Part shown: in pieces, positions 29,108-37,897 of the stretch
Layout: every line of letters starts with the position of its first letter
How positions within the stretch are numbered: the first letter of the stretch is position 1
Assembly: GCF_040813715.1 (NCBI RefSeq)
Contig: NZ_JBFOCH010000001.1
Direction: 5' to 3' (one strand)
From: Mesorhizobium_K marinum
GTDB lineage: Bacteria; Pseudomonadota; Alphaproteobacteria; Rhizobiales; Rhizobiaceae
DNA length: 64,000 bases
Translations under genes and position numbers: made by a program
Notes under the pieces: generated by a model
Databases searched by the model: none
Told to the model about the DNA's origin: nothing
The model's input: only the letters and a program-made list of their open reading frames with translations

Positions 29108-30202
29108 TCACCGCTTTTTTCCCTTCACGGCCTTCACTGGCTTGGCGGCCTTCGCCGTCGCCGCCGATTTCTGCGCCTTCGACTTCAGCGCCGGCGCCTT
29201 CTTCGCCGCCAGTCCCGATAGCTGCTTCGTGTAGCCGTTGTAGAGTTCGCCTGCGCCCCAGCCCCTGCCCTTGTTCTGCCTCGACAGCGCTTCCATGATC
29301 GCGACCAGGTTGTCGTCGCGGATTTTTTCCAGCTCGCGGATCGACCATTTGCCGGACTGCTCGTCCGACTGCGTGGCGATCAGGTCGACCAGCTCGTCGT
29401 TGAACTCCGGCACGTCCATCAGCTTGGTCCACGGCCACTTCAGGCACGGCCCGAACTGCGCCATGAAGTGGCGCATGCCGGCCTCGCCGCCGGCCACGCG
29501 ATAGACCTGGAACATGCCCATCTGCGCCCAGCGGATGCCGAAGGAATAGCGCATGATGTCGTCGAGTTCCTCGACCGAGCAGATGCCGTCCTTGACCAGC
29601 CACAGCGCCTCGCGCCAGGCCGCTTCCAGCAGGCGGTCGCCGACGAAGGCCTCGATCTCCTTGCGGATGACCACCGGCTTCATGCCGATCGAGGCATAGA
29701 TTTCCTTGGCGACCTCGATGGCTTCGGGGAACGTCTGCTCGCCGCCGACGATCTCGACCAGCGGCAACAGGTAGACCGGATTGAACGGGTGGCCGACAAC
29801 CAGCCGCTCGGGGTGCTTCTTCATCGCCACCTGCATGTCGGTCGGCTTGATACCCGACGTCGACGAGCCGACGATGGAATTGGCCGGCGCGTGAAGATCG
29901 ATCTCGGCCAGAACCCTGTGCTTGAGGTCGAGCCGTTCGGGCACGCTTTCCTGGATGAAGTCGGCGTCGGCAACCGCGTCGGCGATCGTCCTGGCGAAGG
30001 TCAGCCTGCCTTCCTTCGGCAAACCATTCGGCAGCATCTTCTTATAGGCCCGCCGCGCGCCCTTCATCACCTCGCCGACCTTGCGCTTGGCCTCGGGGTC
30101 CGGATCGTAGATCGCCACGTCGATGCCGTTGAGCAGCAGCCGGGCGACCCAGCCGGCTCCGATCACGCCGCCGCCGATACAGGCCGCCTTTGCGATGGTC
30201 AT
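29108..30202 (-). CDS. lcdH: L-carnitine 3-dehydrogenase
   Basis: This 364-residue 3-hydroxyacyl-CoA-dehydrogenase-family enzyme oxidises L-carnitine to 3-dehydrocarnitine with NAD. The nucleotide site is CIGGGVIGAGWVARLLLNG (residues about 8-26). The active-site stretch GHPFNPVYLLPLVEIVGG is typical of carnitine dehydrogenases. After about residue 325 it ends in a Lys/Ala/Val-rich histone-H1-like tail (KAPALKSKAQKSAATAKAAK), whereas some rhizobial orthologues carry a thioesterase domain there. The stop at 29108 overlaps a possible GTG start of a following gene lost in the gap at 29092-29094. AAGGAC precedes the ATG. Confidence 0.9.
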   Translation of the reverse strand: MTIAKAACIGGGVIGAGWVARLLLNGIDVAIYDPDPEAKRKVGEVMKGARRAYKKMLPNGLPKEGRLTFARTIADAVADADFIQESVPERLDLKHRVLAEIDLHAPANSIVGSSTSGIKPTDMQVAMKKHPERLVVGHPFNPVYLLPLVEIVGGEQTFPEAIEVAKEIYASIGMKPVVIRKEIEAFVGDRLLEAAWREALWLVKDGICSVEELDDIMRYSFGIRWAQMGMFQVYRVAGGEAGMRHFMAQFGPCLKWPWTKLMDVPEFNDELVDLIATQSDEQSGKWSIRELEKIRDDNLVAIMEALSRQNKGRGWGAGELYNGYTKQLSGLAAKKAPALKSKAQKSAATAKAAKPVKAVKGKKR

Positions 30203-30240
30203 GTCCTTGCCTCCACGTTACGGAGGCCGCGCTCTACGTC

Positions 30241-30395
30241 GCCCCCCTTTGTCCTGCCGGACATCTCCCCCACACGGGGGGAGATCGGCGGTTGTGATGC
30301 TTTCGCATTCATTGCGAAGCCCGAGATTGGTGCTACCGTCCGCGACGTCCAATCTCCCCCCTCGTGGGGGAGATGTCCGGCAGGACAGAGGGGGG
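30241..30395. repeat. palindromic mosaic element copy 3, between BKACE and lcdH
   Basis: This full 155 bp copy has arms at 30241-30285 and 30351-30395. It lies between the stop of the BKACE gene and the start of lcdH, so it would be transcribed within the operon mRNA and could form a strong stem affecting stability or distal expression. Confidence 0.85.
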
Positions 30396-30423
30396 CGCGA
30401 AGGAATGCCATGTCCGCGGTCCT

Positions 30424-31505
30424 CTAGGCCGCTACCGGAGCTCGCTTCGTCAACCCAAGTTTCTTGCGCGCTTCCTCCGGGCCGATCACCCGCGCGCCCA
30501 TATTCTCGACGACCGTCACCGCGCGCTCGACGAGTTGCGCGTTGGTGGCGAGCACGCCCTTGTCGAGCCACAGATTGTCCTCCAGCCCGACGCGCACATT
30601 GCCGCCGGCGAGCACGGCTGCCGCCGCATAGGCCATCTGGTTGCGGCCGAGCGAAAAGGCCGAAAAGGTCCATTCGGGAGGCACGTTGTTGACCATCGCC
30701 ATGAACGTGTTGAGGTCGTCGGGCGCGCCCCACGGCACGCCCATGCAGAGCTGCACCAGCGCATCCGGCTTCAGCACGCCTTCGGCCACCAGCTGCTTGG
30801 CGAACCAGAGATGCCCGGTGTCGAAGGCTTCGATCTCGGGCTTCACGCCCATCGCCGTCATCATGCCGCCCATGGCGCGCAGCATGCCGGGCGTGTTGGT
30901 CATCACATAGTCGGCCTCGGCGAAGTTCATCGTGCCGCAGTCGAGCGTGCAGATCTCGGGCAGGNAAACCACAGATGTCCCGTGTCGAAGGCCTCGATCT
31001 CGGGCTTCACGCCCATCGCCGTCATCATGCCGCCCATGGCGCGCAGCATGCCGGGCGTGTTGGTCATCACATAGTCGGCCTCGGCGAAGTTCATCGTGCC
31101 GCAGTCGAGCGTGCAGATCTCGGGCAGGCACTGGCGCACATGCTCGACGCGGTTCGACGCGCCGCCCATGTCGGTGCCACGCTCCTGCAGCGGCAGCGGG
31201 CTCTCGACCGGCCCGAACGTCATGTCGCCGCCCATGCCGGCGGTCAGGTTCAGCACCACGTCGACATCGGCGTCGCGGATGCGCTCTGTCACCTCGCGGT
31301 AGAGCGCGACGTCGCGGCGCGGCTTGCCGGTTTCGGGGTCGCGCACGTGGCAGTGCACGATCGCGGCGCCCGCCTTCGCCGCCTCAATGGCGGAATCGGC
31401 GATCTCTTTGGGCGAGCGCGGCACGTGCGGGCTGCGGTCCTGCGTGCCGCCCGATCCGGTGACGGCGCAGGTGATGAAGACCTCGCGGTTCATGGCTAGC
31501 GGCAT
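30424..31505 (-). CDS. BKACE family enzyme, probable 3-dehydrocarnitine cleavage enzyme, assembly join inside
   Basis: This is a beta-keto acid cleavage enzyme (DUF849). It uses acetyl-CoA to split a beta-keto acid; with dehydrocarnitine the products are betainyl-CoA and acetoacetate. Zinc-ligand His residues are in IVHCHVRDPETGKPRRD, and the Glu is in VGLEDNLWL. MTFGPVESP and CTLDCGTMNF are also present. An N at 30965 is flanked by 163 bp copies that differ slightly; removing the 164 bp offset gives 305 residues. GGGAGAGAG precedes the ATG at 31505. It is the first gene of the operon, divergent from the CdhR-like gene. Confidence 0.87.
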
Positions 31506-31575
31506 GTCTCTCTCCCTTGATGCATCGATCTTGACGCCACTTGCGGCGCCTTGTTTTGCATTTTACGAATAGTTC
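31506..31575. promoter_or_regulatory. divergent control region of the carnitine operon
   Basis: Only 70 bp separate the BKACE and CdhR-like starts, so both promoters and the regulator site must lie here or within the gene ends. It contains TTGACGCCACTTGCGGCGCC, with an AT-rich TTTTGCATTTTACGAATAG next to the regulator start. The exact operator is not resolved. Confidence 0.5.
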
Positions 31576-32556
31576 ATGGCAAAAAGCGAAAAGCCGTCCG
31601 TCTTTCGCACCGAACGGGCCAGCCTCGACGTCACCGTGCTGGTCTTCTCGGGTTCGTCCATCATGTGCGTGGCCTCGGCAATCGACCCGCTGCGCGCCGC
31701 CAACCGGATTGCCGGCGAAACGCTTTTCGACTTCCGGCTCGTGTCGGTCGGCGGAGAACCCGCCGTCACCACCTGCGGCCTGCCGGTCGCCGTCAGCGGA
31801 AAGTTCGACCCGGCCAGGCCGACCGACGTGATCGTGGTGGTCGCGGGCTTCGGCACCCAGGGCTACGCCACCGCGGGCTTCCTTCAGGGGCTGCGCCGCG
31901 CGGCGCGCTCGGCCCGCGCCGTCGGCGGCGTCGAGGCCGGCACCTGGCTCGTGGCCCGGGCCGGGCTGCTCGCCGGGCGCGCCGCGACCACCCATTGGGA
32001 AGACATGGAGGACTTTTCGGCCGCCTTTCCGGACACGGATGTCAGGCCGGACCGCTACGTGATCGACGGGCCGGTCTTCACCTGCGGCGGCGCCTCGCCG
32101 ACCTTCGACCTCATGCTGCACCTCATCCGCTCGCGGCTCGGCATGGCCGTCGCGCTCGATGTCGCCAGCGTATTCATCTACGACCAGTCGCGCGCCGCCA
32201 CCGACGCGCAGCCGCTGGTCTCGCTCGGTCGTCTCGACGGCTACGATCCGCGGCTTGCCCAGGCGATCCGCCTGATGGAGGCGCATGTCGACCAGCCGCT
32301 GAGCGTCGCGGCGATCGCCCGGCGGACCGGGGTCACCGCCCGCACGCTCGAAGGCATCTTTCGCAAGTCGATCGGCGAGACGCCGGGAGCCTACTACCTG
32401 CGGCTGCGGCTGACCGCCGCGCGCAAGCTTGTGGTCGACACCCGCATCCCGATGGCCGACATCGCCGCGCGCACGGGCTTCTCCTCGGCCGCATCCTTTT
32501 CCAGGGCGTTTGCGCGATCCTTCGGCAAGCCGCCAGCCCGGTTGCGCAGGGGCTGA
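31576..32556 (+). CDS. cdhR: GlxA/AraC family regulator, CdhR-like
   Basis: This 326-residue protein has an N-terminal DJ-1/PfpI-like domain (VTVLVFSGSSIMCVASAIDPLRAAN; VVVVAGFGTQGYA) and a C-terminal AraC double helix-turn-helix (LSVAAIARRTGVTARTLEG; MADIAARTGFSSAASFSRAF). CdhR, of this architecture, activates carnitine dehydrogenase genes in Pseudomonas (established). Being divergent from this carnitine operon makes the same role likely. Confidence 0.85.
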   Translation: MAKSEKPSVFRTERASLDVTVLVFSGSSIMCVASAIDPLRAANRIAGETLFDFRLVSVGGEPAVTTCGLPVAVSGKFDPARPTDVIVVVAGFGTQGYATAGFLQGLRRAARSARAVGGVEAGTWLVARAGLLAGRAATTHWEDMEDFSAAFPDTDVRPDRYVIDGPVFTCGGASPTFDLMLHLIRSRLGMAVALDVASVFIYDQSRAATDAQPLVSLGRLDGYDPRLAQAIRLMEAHVDQPLSVAAIARRTGVTARTLEGIFRKSIGETPGAYYLRLRLTAARKLVVDTRIPMADIAARTGFSSAASFSRAFARSFGKPPARLRRG

Positions 32557-32592
32557 AGGACAAGCGGAGCCGCTTCGACCTCCCTCGTCTGC

Positions 32593-32832
32593 TCAGGCGC
32601 TCTTCTTTTCGGGTTCGCCTTCGATGATCACGCGCATGGCGTTGGCGAGCCGGCGTTCCAGCCGTCGCGTCACCGCGGCGTTCCATGCGCGCGGCGCGTC
32701 GTCCTCGCCGGCGACCGGCATCGCCATCAAACTGTCGATGAAGGACGACGATTCGTGGACTCGGTCGAGTAGCGCTCCAACCTGTGCGTCGAAGCCGCTG
32801 CCGGGGGATGTCTTCGTGCGGTTCGTTTCCAT
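32593..32832 (-). CDS. small hypothetical protein
   Basis: This is a 79-residue acidic-to-neutral protein without signal peptide or membrane segment (METNRTKTSPGSGFDAQ start; C-terminus IIEGEPEKKSA). No family is recognised. It is convergent with cdhR and about 135 bp downstream of the xylA stop on the same strand. Codon use resembles the neighbours, which supports a real gene, although evidence is limited. Confidence 0.45.
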   Translation of the reverse strand: METNRTKTSPGSGFDAQVGALLDRVHESSSFIDSLMAMPVAGEDDAPRAWNAAVTRRLERRLANAMRVIIEGEPEKKSA

Positions 32833-32967
32833 GCCCTGAACCTAGCCGTCATTCATGACGGCCTGAAGGCGCAGGCGTGTCGAACCGACGACAGTTTCGT
32901 TAACGCCGTGTCGTCAGATCAAGACCCGAGAGAACGGAGTTCCCGCGCCCCGGGGCGCGGCCCGCCG

Positions 32968-34278
32968 TCAGACGTAGCGGTTGACGATGTTCTCCAGGTA
33001 TTCCTGACGACCGGACCTGGGTTGCGGGTCGAGGCCTTCCTTCAACACCCAGTCGGAAATCTGCTCCAGCGAGCGCTGGCCCTGAAGCATGGCCTGAGCC
33101 CCGGCCTGCGTCCAGCCGGCGTAGCGCTCCTCGAGCGGGCCTGACAGCGCCTTGTCCTCGATCATCCTGGCCGCCGCCTTCAGCCCGCGCGCGCAGCAAT
33201 CCATCGCGCCGACATGGGCGATCAGCAGGTCCTGGGGATCGATCGACTGGCGGCGGATTTTCGCGTCGAAATTGGTGCCGCCCGTCGTGAAGCCGCCGGC
33301 CTGCAGCACCTGGTAGTAGGCCAGCGCCATCTCCGGCACGTTGTTGGGGAACTGGTCGGTGTCCCAGCCCGACTGGTAGTCGTTTCGGTTCATGTCGATC
33401 GAGCCGAAGATGCCGAGCGACGCCGCAAGCGCCAGTTCGTGCTCGAAGGAGTGGCCGGCCAGGATCGCGTGGCCCTGCTCGATGTTGACCTTCACCTCGT
33501 TCTCCAGCCCGAACTCCTTGAGGAAGCCGTAGACGGTGGCGACGTCGTAGTCGTACTGGTGCTTGGTCGGCTCCTGCGGCTTCGGCTCGATCAGGATCGT
33601 GCCCTTGAAGCCGATCTTCTTCTTGTAGTCGACGACCAGCGACAGGAAGCGGCCGGCCTGCTGGCGTTCGCGCTTCAGGTCGGTGTTGAGCAGCGTCTCG
33701 TAGCCTTCGCGGCCGCCCCACAGCACGTAGTTCTCGCCGCCGAGGCGCTTGGTCACGTCGATGCACGACTTCACCGTCGCCGCCGCATAGGCGAAGACGC
33801 CGGGGTCGGGATTGGTCGCCGCGCCCGCCATGAAGCGACGGTGCGAAAACAGGTTCGCGGTGCCCCAGAGAAGCTTGATGCCCGTCTCCTCCTGCTTCCC
33901 GGCGAAGTAGTCGGCGATCTCGTCCAGCCGCGCGACGCTCTCGGCGAAAGTGTCGCCCTCCGGCCTGACGTCGGCATCGTGGAAGCAGTAATAGGGAACG
34001 CCGAGCAGCGAGAACATCTCGAAGGCAACGTCGGCCTTCAGCCTGGCGAGTTCCATCGTCTCGCCGAACCAGGGACGCTCGAAAGTCTGGCCGCCGAACG
34101 GATCGCCGCCCGGCCAGGCGAAGGAGTGCCAGTAGGCGATGGCGAAGCGCAGATGGTCTTCCAGCCGCTTGCCGGCAACGACCTCGTCCTTGTCGTAGAA
34201 GCGGTAGGCGAGCGGATTGGCGCTGTCCGGCCCCTCATACTTGATCTTCTTCGTGTCGCCGAAAAAGCCGGTGGACAT
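32968..34278 (-). CDS. xylA: xylose isomerase
   Basis: This 436-residue protein interconverts D-xylose and D-xylulose. Signature regions are YYCFHDADVRPEG (catalytic His and Asp), LLWGTANLFSHRRF, NIEQGHAILAGHSFEHE and FGSIDMNRNDYQSGWDTDQF with metal ligands. The ATG at 34278 overlaps the xylB stop (GTGATG) and follows GAGGAG. It is the second gene of a xylB-xylA operon. Length fits the class II type. Confidence 0.96.
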   Translation of the reverse strand: MSTGFFGDTKKIKYEGPDSANPLAYRFYDKDEVVAGKRLEDHLRFAIAYWHSFAWPGGDPFGGQTFERPWFGETMELARLKADVAFEMFSLLGVPYYCFHDADVRPEGDTFAESVARLDEIADYFAGKQEETGIKLLWGTANLFSHRRFMAGAATNPDPGVFAYAAATVKSCIDVTKRLGGENYVLWGGREGYETLLNTDLKRERQQAGRFLSLVVDYKKKIGFKGTILIEPKPQEPTKHQYDYDVATVYGFLKEFGLENEVKVNIEQGHAILAGHSFEHELALAASLGIFGSIDMNRNDYQSGWDTDQFPNNVPEMALAYYQVLQAGGFTTGGTNFDAKIRRQSIDPQDLLIAHVGAMDCCARGLKAAARMIEDKALSGPLEERYAGWTQAGAQAMLQGQRSLEQISDWVLKEGLDPQPRSGRQEYLENIVNRYV

Positions 34279-35729
34279 CACGAAACTCCTCTGATCGCGG
34301 GATAGAGCGCGCGGTAGCGCCGATAGGCGTCCGCATAAGCCTGGGCGAGCGCGGCGTCCGGCTCGACCGTCTCCTCGGTCGCCGGCGCGCTGCAGATGGC
34401 GAAGGGGTCGGCCTTCTCGGCGGCGATCAGGCCGAGCCGCGCGGCGCCGAAGGCTGCGCCGAAATCGCCGTCGGCGGGAACGTCGACCGGCAGCCCCAGA
34501 GCTGTCGCCATCGCCTTCAGCCAGTAGCGCGAGCGCGAGCCGCCGCCGATCGCGGTGACCCGCGACAGTTCGGTGCCGGCCGCGCTGAGCGCCTCCAGGC
34601 TGTCGCGGAAGGCGAACGCCACCCCTTCGAGCACCGCCTGGGTCAGCGCCGCCGTTCCGGTCTCATGGCCGAGGCCGGTGAAGGAACCGCGGATCACCGC
34701 GTCGTTGTGCGGCGTGCGCTCGCCCGACAGGTACGGCAGGAAGGTCACGCCGGTCGGCGCCCTGAGTTTGTCGCCGAGTTCGGCCGTCAGGTCGCCGGCG
34801 CCCTTTCCGGTGATGCCGACGAGCCAGTTCAGCGAATCCGTCGCCGACAGGATGACGCCCATCTGGTGCCAGGTGTTTGGCAGCGCATGGCAAAAGGTGT
34901 GCACGGCGCTTTCCGGATTCGGCAGATACGCGCCGTTGGCGGCGAAGAGCACGCCCGACGTGCCGAGCGAGGCGAAGGCCTGTCCCGGCTTCACCGTGCC
35001 CATGCCGCAGGCCGACGCCGCATTGTCGCCTGCCCCGCCGGCCACCGGAATTGCCGGTTTCAGGCCCCATCTCGCGGCAAGTTCGGCGCGCAGCGCGCCG
35101 GCTGGTTCGGTGCCCTCGACCAGTTCCGGCATCTGTCTTTCGGACAGGTCCGTCGCCGCGAGCAGGTCAGCCGACCAGCGCCGCTCGGCGACGTCCAGCC
35201 AGGAGGTGCCGGCGGAATCGGACATTTCGGACATGTGCGCGCCGGTCAGCCAGAGCCGCAGATAGTCCTTCGGCAGAAGCACCTTCGCCACCCTGGCGAA
35301 GATCGCGGGCTCGTTGTTCTTCACCCATGCGAGTTTCGGCGCGGTAAAGCCCGGGAACACGATGTTGCCGGTGATCGCGCGGAACCGCGGGTCGGCGTCG
35401 AGCTTCGCCGCCTCGGCGTGGCTCCTGGTGTCGTTCCACATGATGCAGGGGCGCAGCACCTGGTCGGATGCGTCGAGCAAGGTCGCGCCATGCATATGGC
35501 CGGAAAGGCCGATGCCCTTCACGGCGGCAAGCGCACTCGCGTGCTTGGCCTTCAGTTCGTCAAGCGCCTGTTCGGTCGCCGCGATCCAGTCGGCGGGGTC
35601 CTGTTCCGACCAGCCGGGATGCGGGCGCGACAGGTCGACGGAAGCCGAGGCCGAGCCGACCGTCGCCTGGTCGGCGTCGATCAGCAGCGTCTTGACGCTG
35701 GATGTGCCCAGGTCGATGCCGAGATACAT
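34278..35729 (-). CDS. xylB: xylulokinase
   Basis: This 483-residue FGGY-family kinase phosphorylates D-xylulose. It starts MYLGIDLGTSSVKTLLID with the phosphate-binding motif, and has GLSGHMHGATLLD, CIMWNDTRS and the FGGY-type TAIGGGSRSRYWLKAMA near the C-terminus. The ATG at 35729 is chosen over an upstream frame because GGGAGGAG lies just before it. It is coupled to xylA. No xylose transporter or XylR-type regulator is adjacent. Confidence 0.95.
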   Translation of the reverse strand: MYLGIDLGTSSVKTLLIDADQATVGSASASVDLSRPHPGWSEQDPADWIAATEQALDELKAKHASALAAVKGIGLSGHMHGATLLDASDQVLRPCIMWNDTRSHAEAAKLDADPRFRAITGNIVFPGFTAPKLAWVKNNEPAIFARVAKVLLPKDYLRLWLTGAHMSEMSDSAGTSWLDVAERRWSADLLAATDLSERQMPELVEGTEPAGALRAELAARWGLKPAIPVAGGAGDNAASACGMGTVKPGQAFASLGTSGVLFAANGAYLPNPESAVHTFCHALPNTWHQMGVILSATDSLNWLVGITGKGAGDLTAELGDKLRAPTGVTFLPYLSGERTPHNDAVIRGSFTGLGHETGTAALTQAVLEGVAFAFRDSLEALSAAGTELSRVTAIGGGSRSRYWLKAMATALGLPVDVPADGDFGAAFGAARLGLIAAEKADPFAICSAPATEETVEPDAALAQAYADAYRRYRALYPAIRGVS

Positions 35730-35816
35730 GCGCTCCTCCCGGCCGTTTCCGATGCCGGCCGCTCCCGGGCTTGCCGGATTGTCCGACGCCCGCGTTTTCT
35801 CCGACAAATCCTACAA

Positions 35817-35889
35817 CGCAAAAATGCCGGCGATGCAACCGCTGGAGGCGCGCCCGCGGCGGATTTTTTTCGACATTCGCAAAAAATGC
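35817..35889. promoter_or_regulatory. repeated A-tract motif in the xylBA upstream region
   Basis: CGCAAAAATGC at 35817-35827 and CGCAAAAAATGC at 35878-35889 lie about 61 bp apart in the 252 bp between xylB and the LysE gene. Two spaced near-identical short sites upstream of xylB suggest an operator pair for a xylose regulator (for example a ROK-type XylR). Inference only. Confidence 0.35.
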
Positions 35890-35981
35890 GGTGAATTGAG
35901 GCGCCGACCGGTCTTGGAGGGGCGAATCCGGCGGGGCGGCGCGGGAACGGCCGGGGCCGCGATTGTCCGTCCGCGCGCGCC

Positions 35982-36605
35982 TCAGTTTCCCGACCGCATC
36001 GCCGCCGTCGCGACCCCGGCGCCGATCAGCAGCGTGCCGCCGGTGCGGTTGAAGATGCGGATCGCCCGGGGGTTGCGCACGATGGTACGGGCCCGCGCGG
36101 CGACCAGCGCGTAGCCGAAGGCGTTGGCGAAGGCGAGCGCCAGGAAGGTCGCCTCGAAGATGAGCATCTGCGTCCAGAAGTCGCCGTGGCGATCGAGGAA
36201 CTGCGGCAGGAAGGCGACGAAGAAGGTGATGCTCTTGGGATTGAGGGCGGTGACCAGCCACGCATGCGCCATCATCTTCGCCGGCGAGGTGGCGTCCGTG
36301 CGCGGCTCCGCGTCGAGAGCGCCGCCGGCGCGGAACAGCTTGATGCCGAGGTAGACGAGATAGGCCGCGCCGATCCACTTCAGCGCGGTGAACACTGTCG
36401 CCGACGCTGCAAGCAGCGCGCCGATGCCGAGCATCGACAGCGTCATCGCGGTGAAGTCGCCAAGCGCCACCCCTACCGACATCGGCAGCGCCGTGCGCCA
36501 GCCCTGCCCGAGCGCATAGGACACGACGAGCAGGATCGTCGGCCCCGGGATCATCAGCAGAACCGTCGACGCCGCGACAAAGGCAGCCCAGGTTTCGAAG
36601 CTCAT
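35982..36605 (-). CDS. LysE family amino acid exporter
   Basis: This 207-residue protein has six predicted transmembrane helices and the LysE/RhtB motif PGPTILLVVSYALGQGWR in helix 1. The loop with WLVTALNPKSITFFVAFLPQF is also typical. The ATG at 36605 is preferred over 36611 because GAGGAG then sits at proper spacing. Substrate (an amino acid or homoserine lactone) cannot be told from sequence. Confidence 0.88.
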   Translation of the reverse strand: MSFETWAAFVAASTVLLMIPGPTILLVVSYALGQGWRTALPMSVGVALGDFTAMTLSMLGIGALLAASATVFTALKWIGAAYLVYLGIKLFRAGGALDAEPRTDATSPAKMMAHAWLVTALNPKSITFFVAFLPQFLDRHGDFWTQMLIFEATFLALAFANAFGYALVAARARTIVRNPRAIRIFNRTGGTLLIGAGVATAAMRSGN

Positions 36606-36671
36606 CGCCATCTCCTCGCGTCAGCGGAGATCATAAATCGCCCGGGCGCGGCATTTGTAAAGTGGGGCGCC

Positions 36672-37799
36672 TCACTGCCGCTCAAGATAGTCGCGGGCGA
36701 TCTGCTTCAGCCGCGTCTCGCCGAAGCGTTCGCCATGGCCGCCATGCACGACGCGCACCGGAAGGTCCAACAACCTGCGCATGGTGGCGCGGTAGTCGTC
36801 CCGGCTGGAGCACCACATGTCGTCGATCAGCGTGTCGTCGTAGACGGCATCGCCCGAAAACAGGAGCCCGTCGCGTTCGTCGTAAAGACCGATGCAGCCG
36901 AAGGAATGGCCGGGCAGCGCGAGCACGGTAAAGGTCCTGTCGCGGGTCTCGATCCGGTCGCCCTCGTCGAGGATTCGGGTGAGCGGCGCCGGCCGGATCC
37001 GGTAGTCCTCGGTCCTCCAGCCCTCGGCCGGCAGGCGGCTCACCGGTTCGGCAAGCGCGCGGAACTCGTCGGCGAAGGTCCAGCGGTCCGGCATGGTCGC
37101 GAATGCACCGGCCTCCAGCCGCGGACCGGCCCGCTCCGCGAACTCGTGCAACGATCCGACATGGTCGGCGTGAACGTGGGTGGCGATCGCCAGCACCGGT
37201 TTGCCTGGCGTCAGGTCGAGCAACGGGGTGAGCCGCGCCAGCCCCATGCCGGCGTCAATCACGAGGTCGAGATCGCGGCCTTTGAGGTGATAGAAATTCG
37301 CCCTGAAGTAGTCGTTCAGGAACGGTTCTGTAAATGCGACGAGGTTCGCGTCGATCGGCGATTTGGTGAACCATGACTGGCCTGCTGGCAAAGCTGTCGG
37401 CTGCAAGCTCGATCNCTCGGCCGGCAGGCGGCTCACCGGTTCGGCAAGTGCGCGGAACTCGTCGGCGAAGGTCCAGCGGTCCGGCATGGTCGCGAATGCA
37501 TCGGCCTCCAGCCGCGGACCGGCCCGCTCCGCGAACTCGTGCAGCGATCCGACATGGTCGGCGTGAACGTGGGTGGCGATCGCCAGCACCGGTTTGCCTG
37601 GCGTCAGGTCGAGCAACGGGGTGAGCGGCGCCAACCCCATGCCGGCGTCAATCACGAGGTCGAGATCGCGGCCTTTGAGGTGATAGAAATTCGCCCTGAA
37701 GTAGTCGTTCAGGAACGGTTCTGTAAATGCGACGAGGTTCGCGTCGATCGGCGATTTGGTGAACCATGGCTGGCCTGCTGGCAAAGCTGTCGGCTGCAA
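36672..37799 (-). CDS. MBL-fold metallohydrolase, assembly join inside
   Basis: This protein has the metallo-beta-lactamase zinc motif in THVHADHVGSLHEF, a downstream GHSFGCIGLYDERDGLLFSGDAVYDD and VVHGGHGERF. An N at 37415 is flanked by near-identical ~390 bp copies (from 37023 and from 37416). The copies differ in protein sequence at LAPL/LARL and EADAF/EAGAF. Removing the 393 bp offset gives 244 residues. The start is a TTG at 37799, supported by GGAGG eight bases upstream. Substrate unknown. Confidence 0.85.
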   Translation of the reverse strand: MQPTALPAGQPWFTKSPIDANLVAFTEPFLNDYFRANFYHLKGRDLDLVIDAGMGLAPLTPLLDLTPGKPVLAIATHVHADHVGSLHEFAERAGPRLEADAFATMPDRWTFADEFRALAEPVSRLPAEXSSLQPTALPAGQSWFTKSPIDANLVAFTEPFLNDYFRANFYHLKGRDLDLVIDAGMGLARLTPLLDLTPGKPVLAIATHVHADHVGSLHEFAERAGPRLEAGAFATMPDRWTFADEFRALAEPVSRLPAEGWRTEDYRIRPAPLTRILDEGDRIETRDRTFTVLALPGHSFGCIGLYDERDGLLFSGDAVYDDTLIDDMWCSSRDDYRATMRRLLDLPVRVVHGGHGERFGETRLKQIARDYLERQ

Positions 37800-37897
37800 G
37801 CTCGATCCTCCGTGGGAACGCTGAACAGCCGGATAGGGACAGGAAACGCACTCCCCGGCAAGGTCCCGTCAGTGGGGGACCGGCCGGCGGCGCGTCT

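Noticed and set aside
24421..30395. CRISPR array suggested by repeated GC-rich hairpins
   Set aside because: The copies are ~155 bp, kilobases apart, palindromic and not regularly spaced; no cas genes are present.
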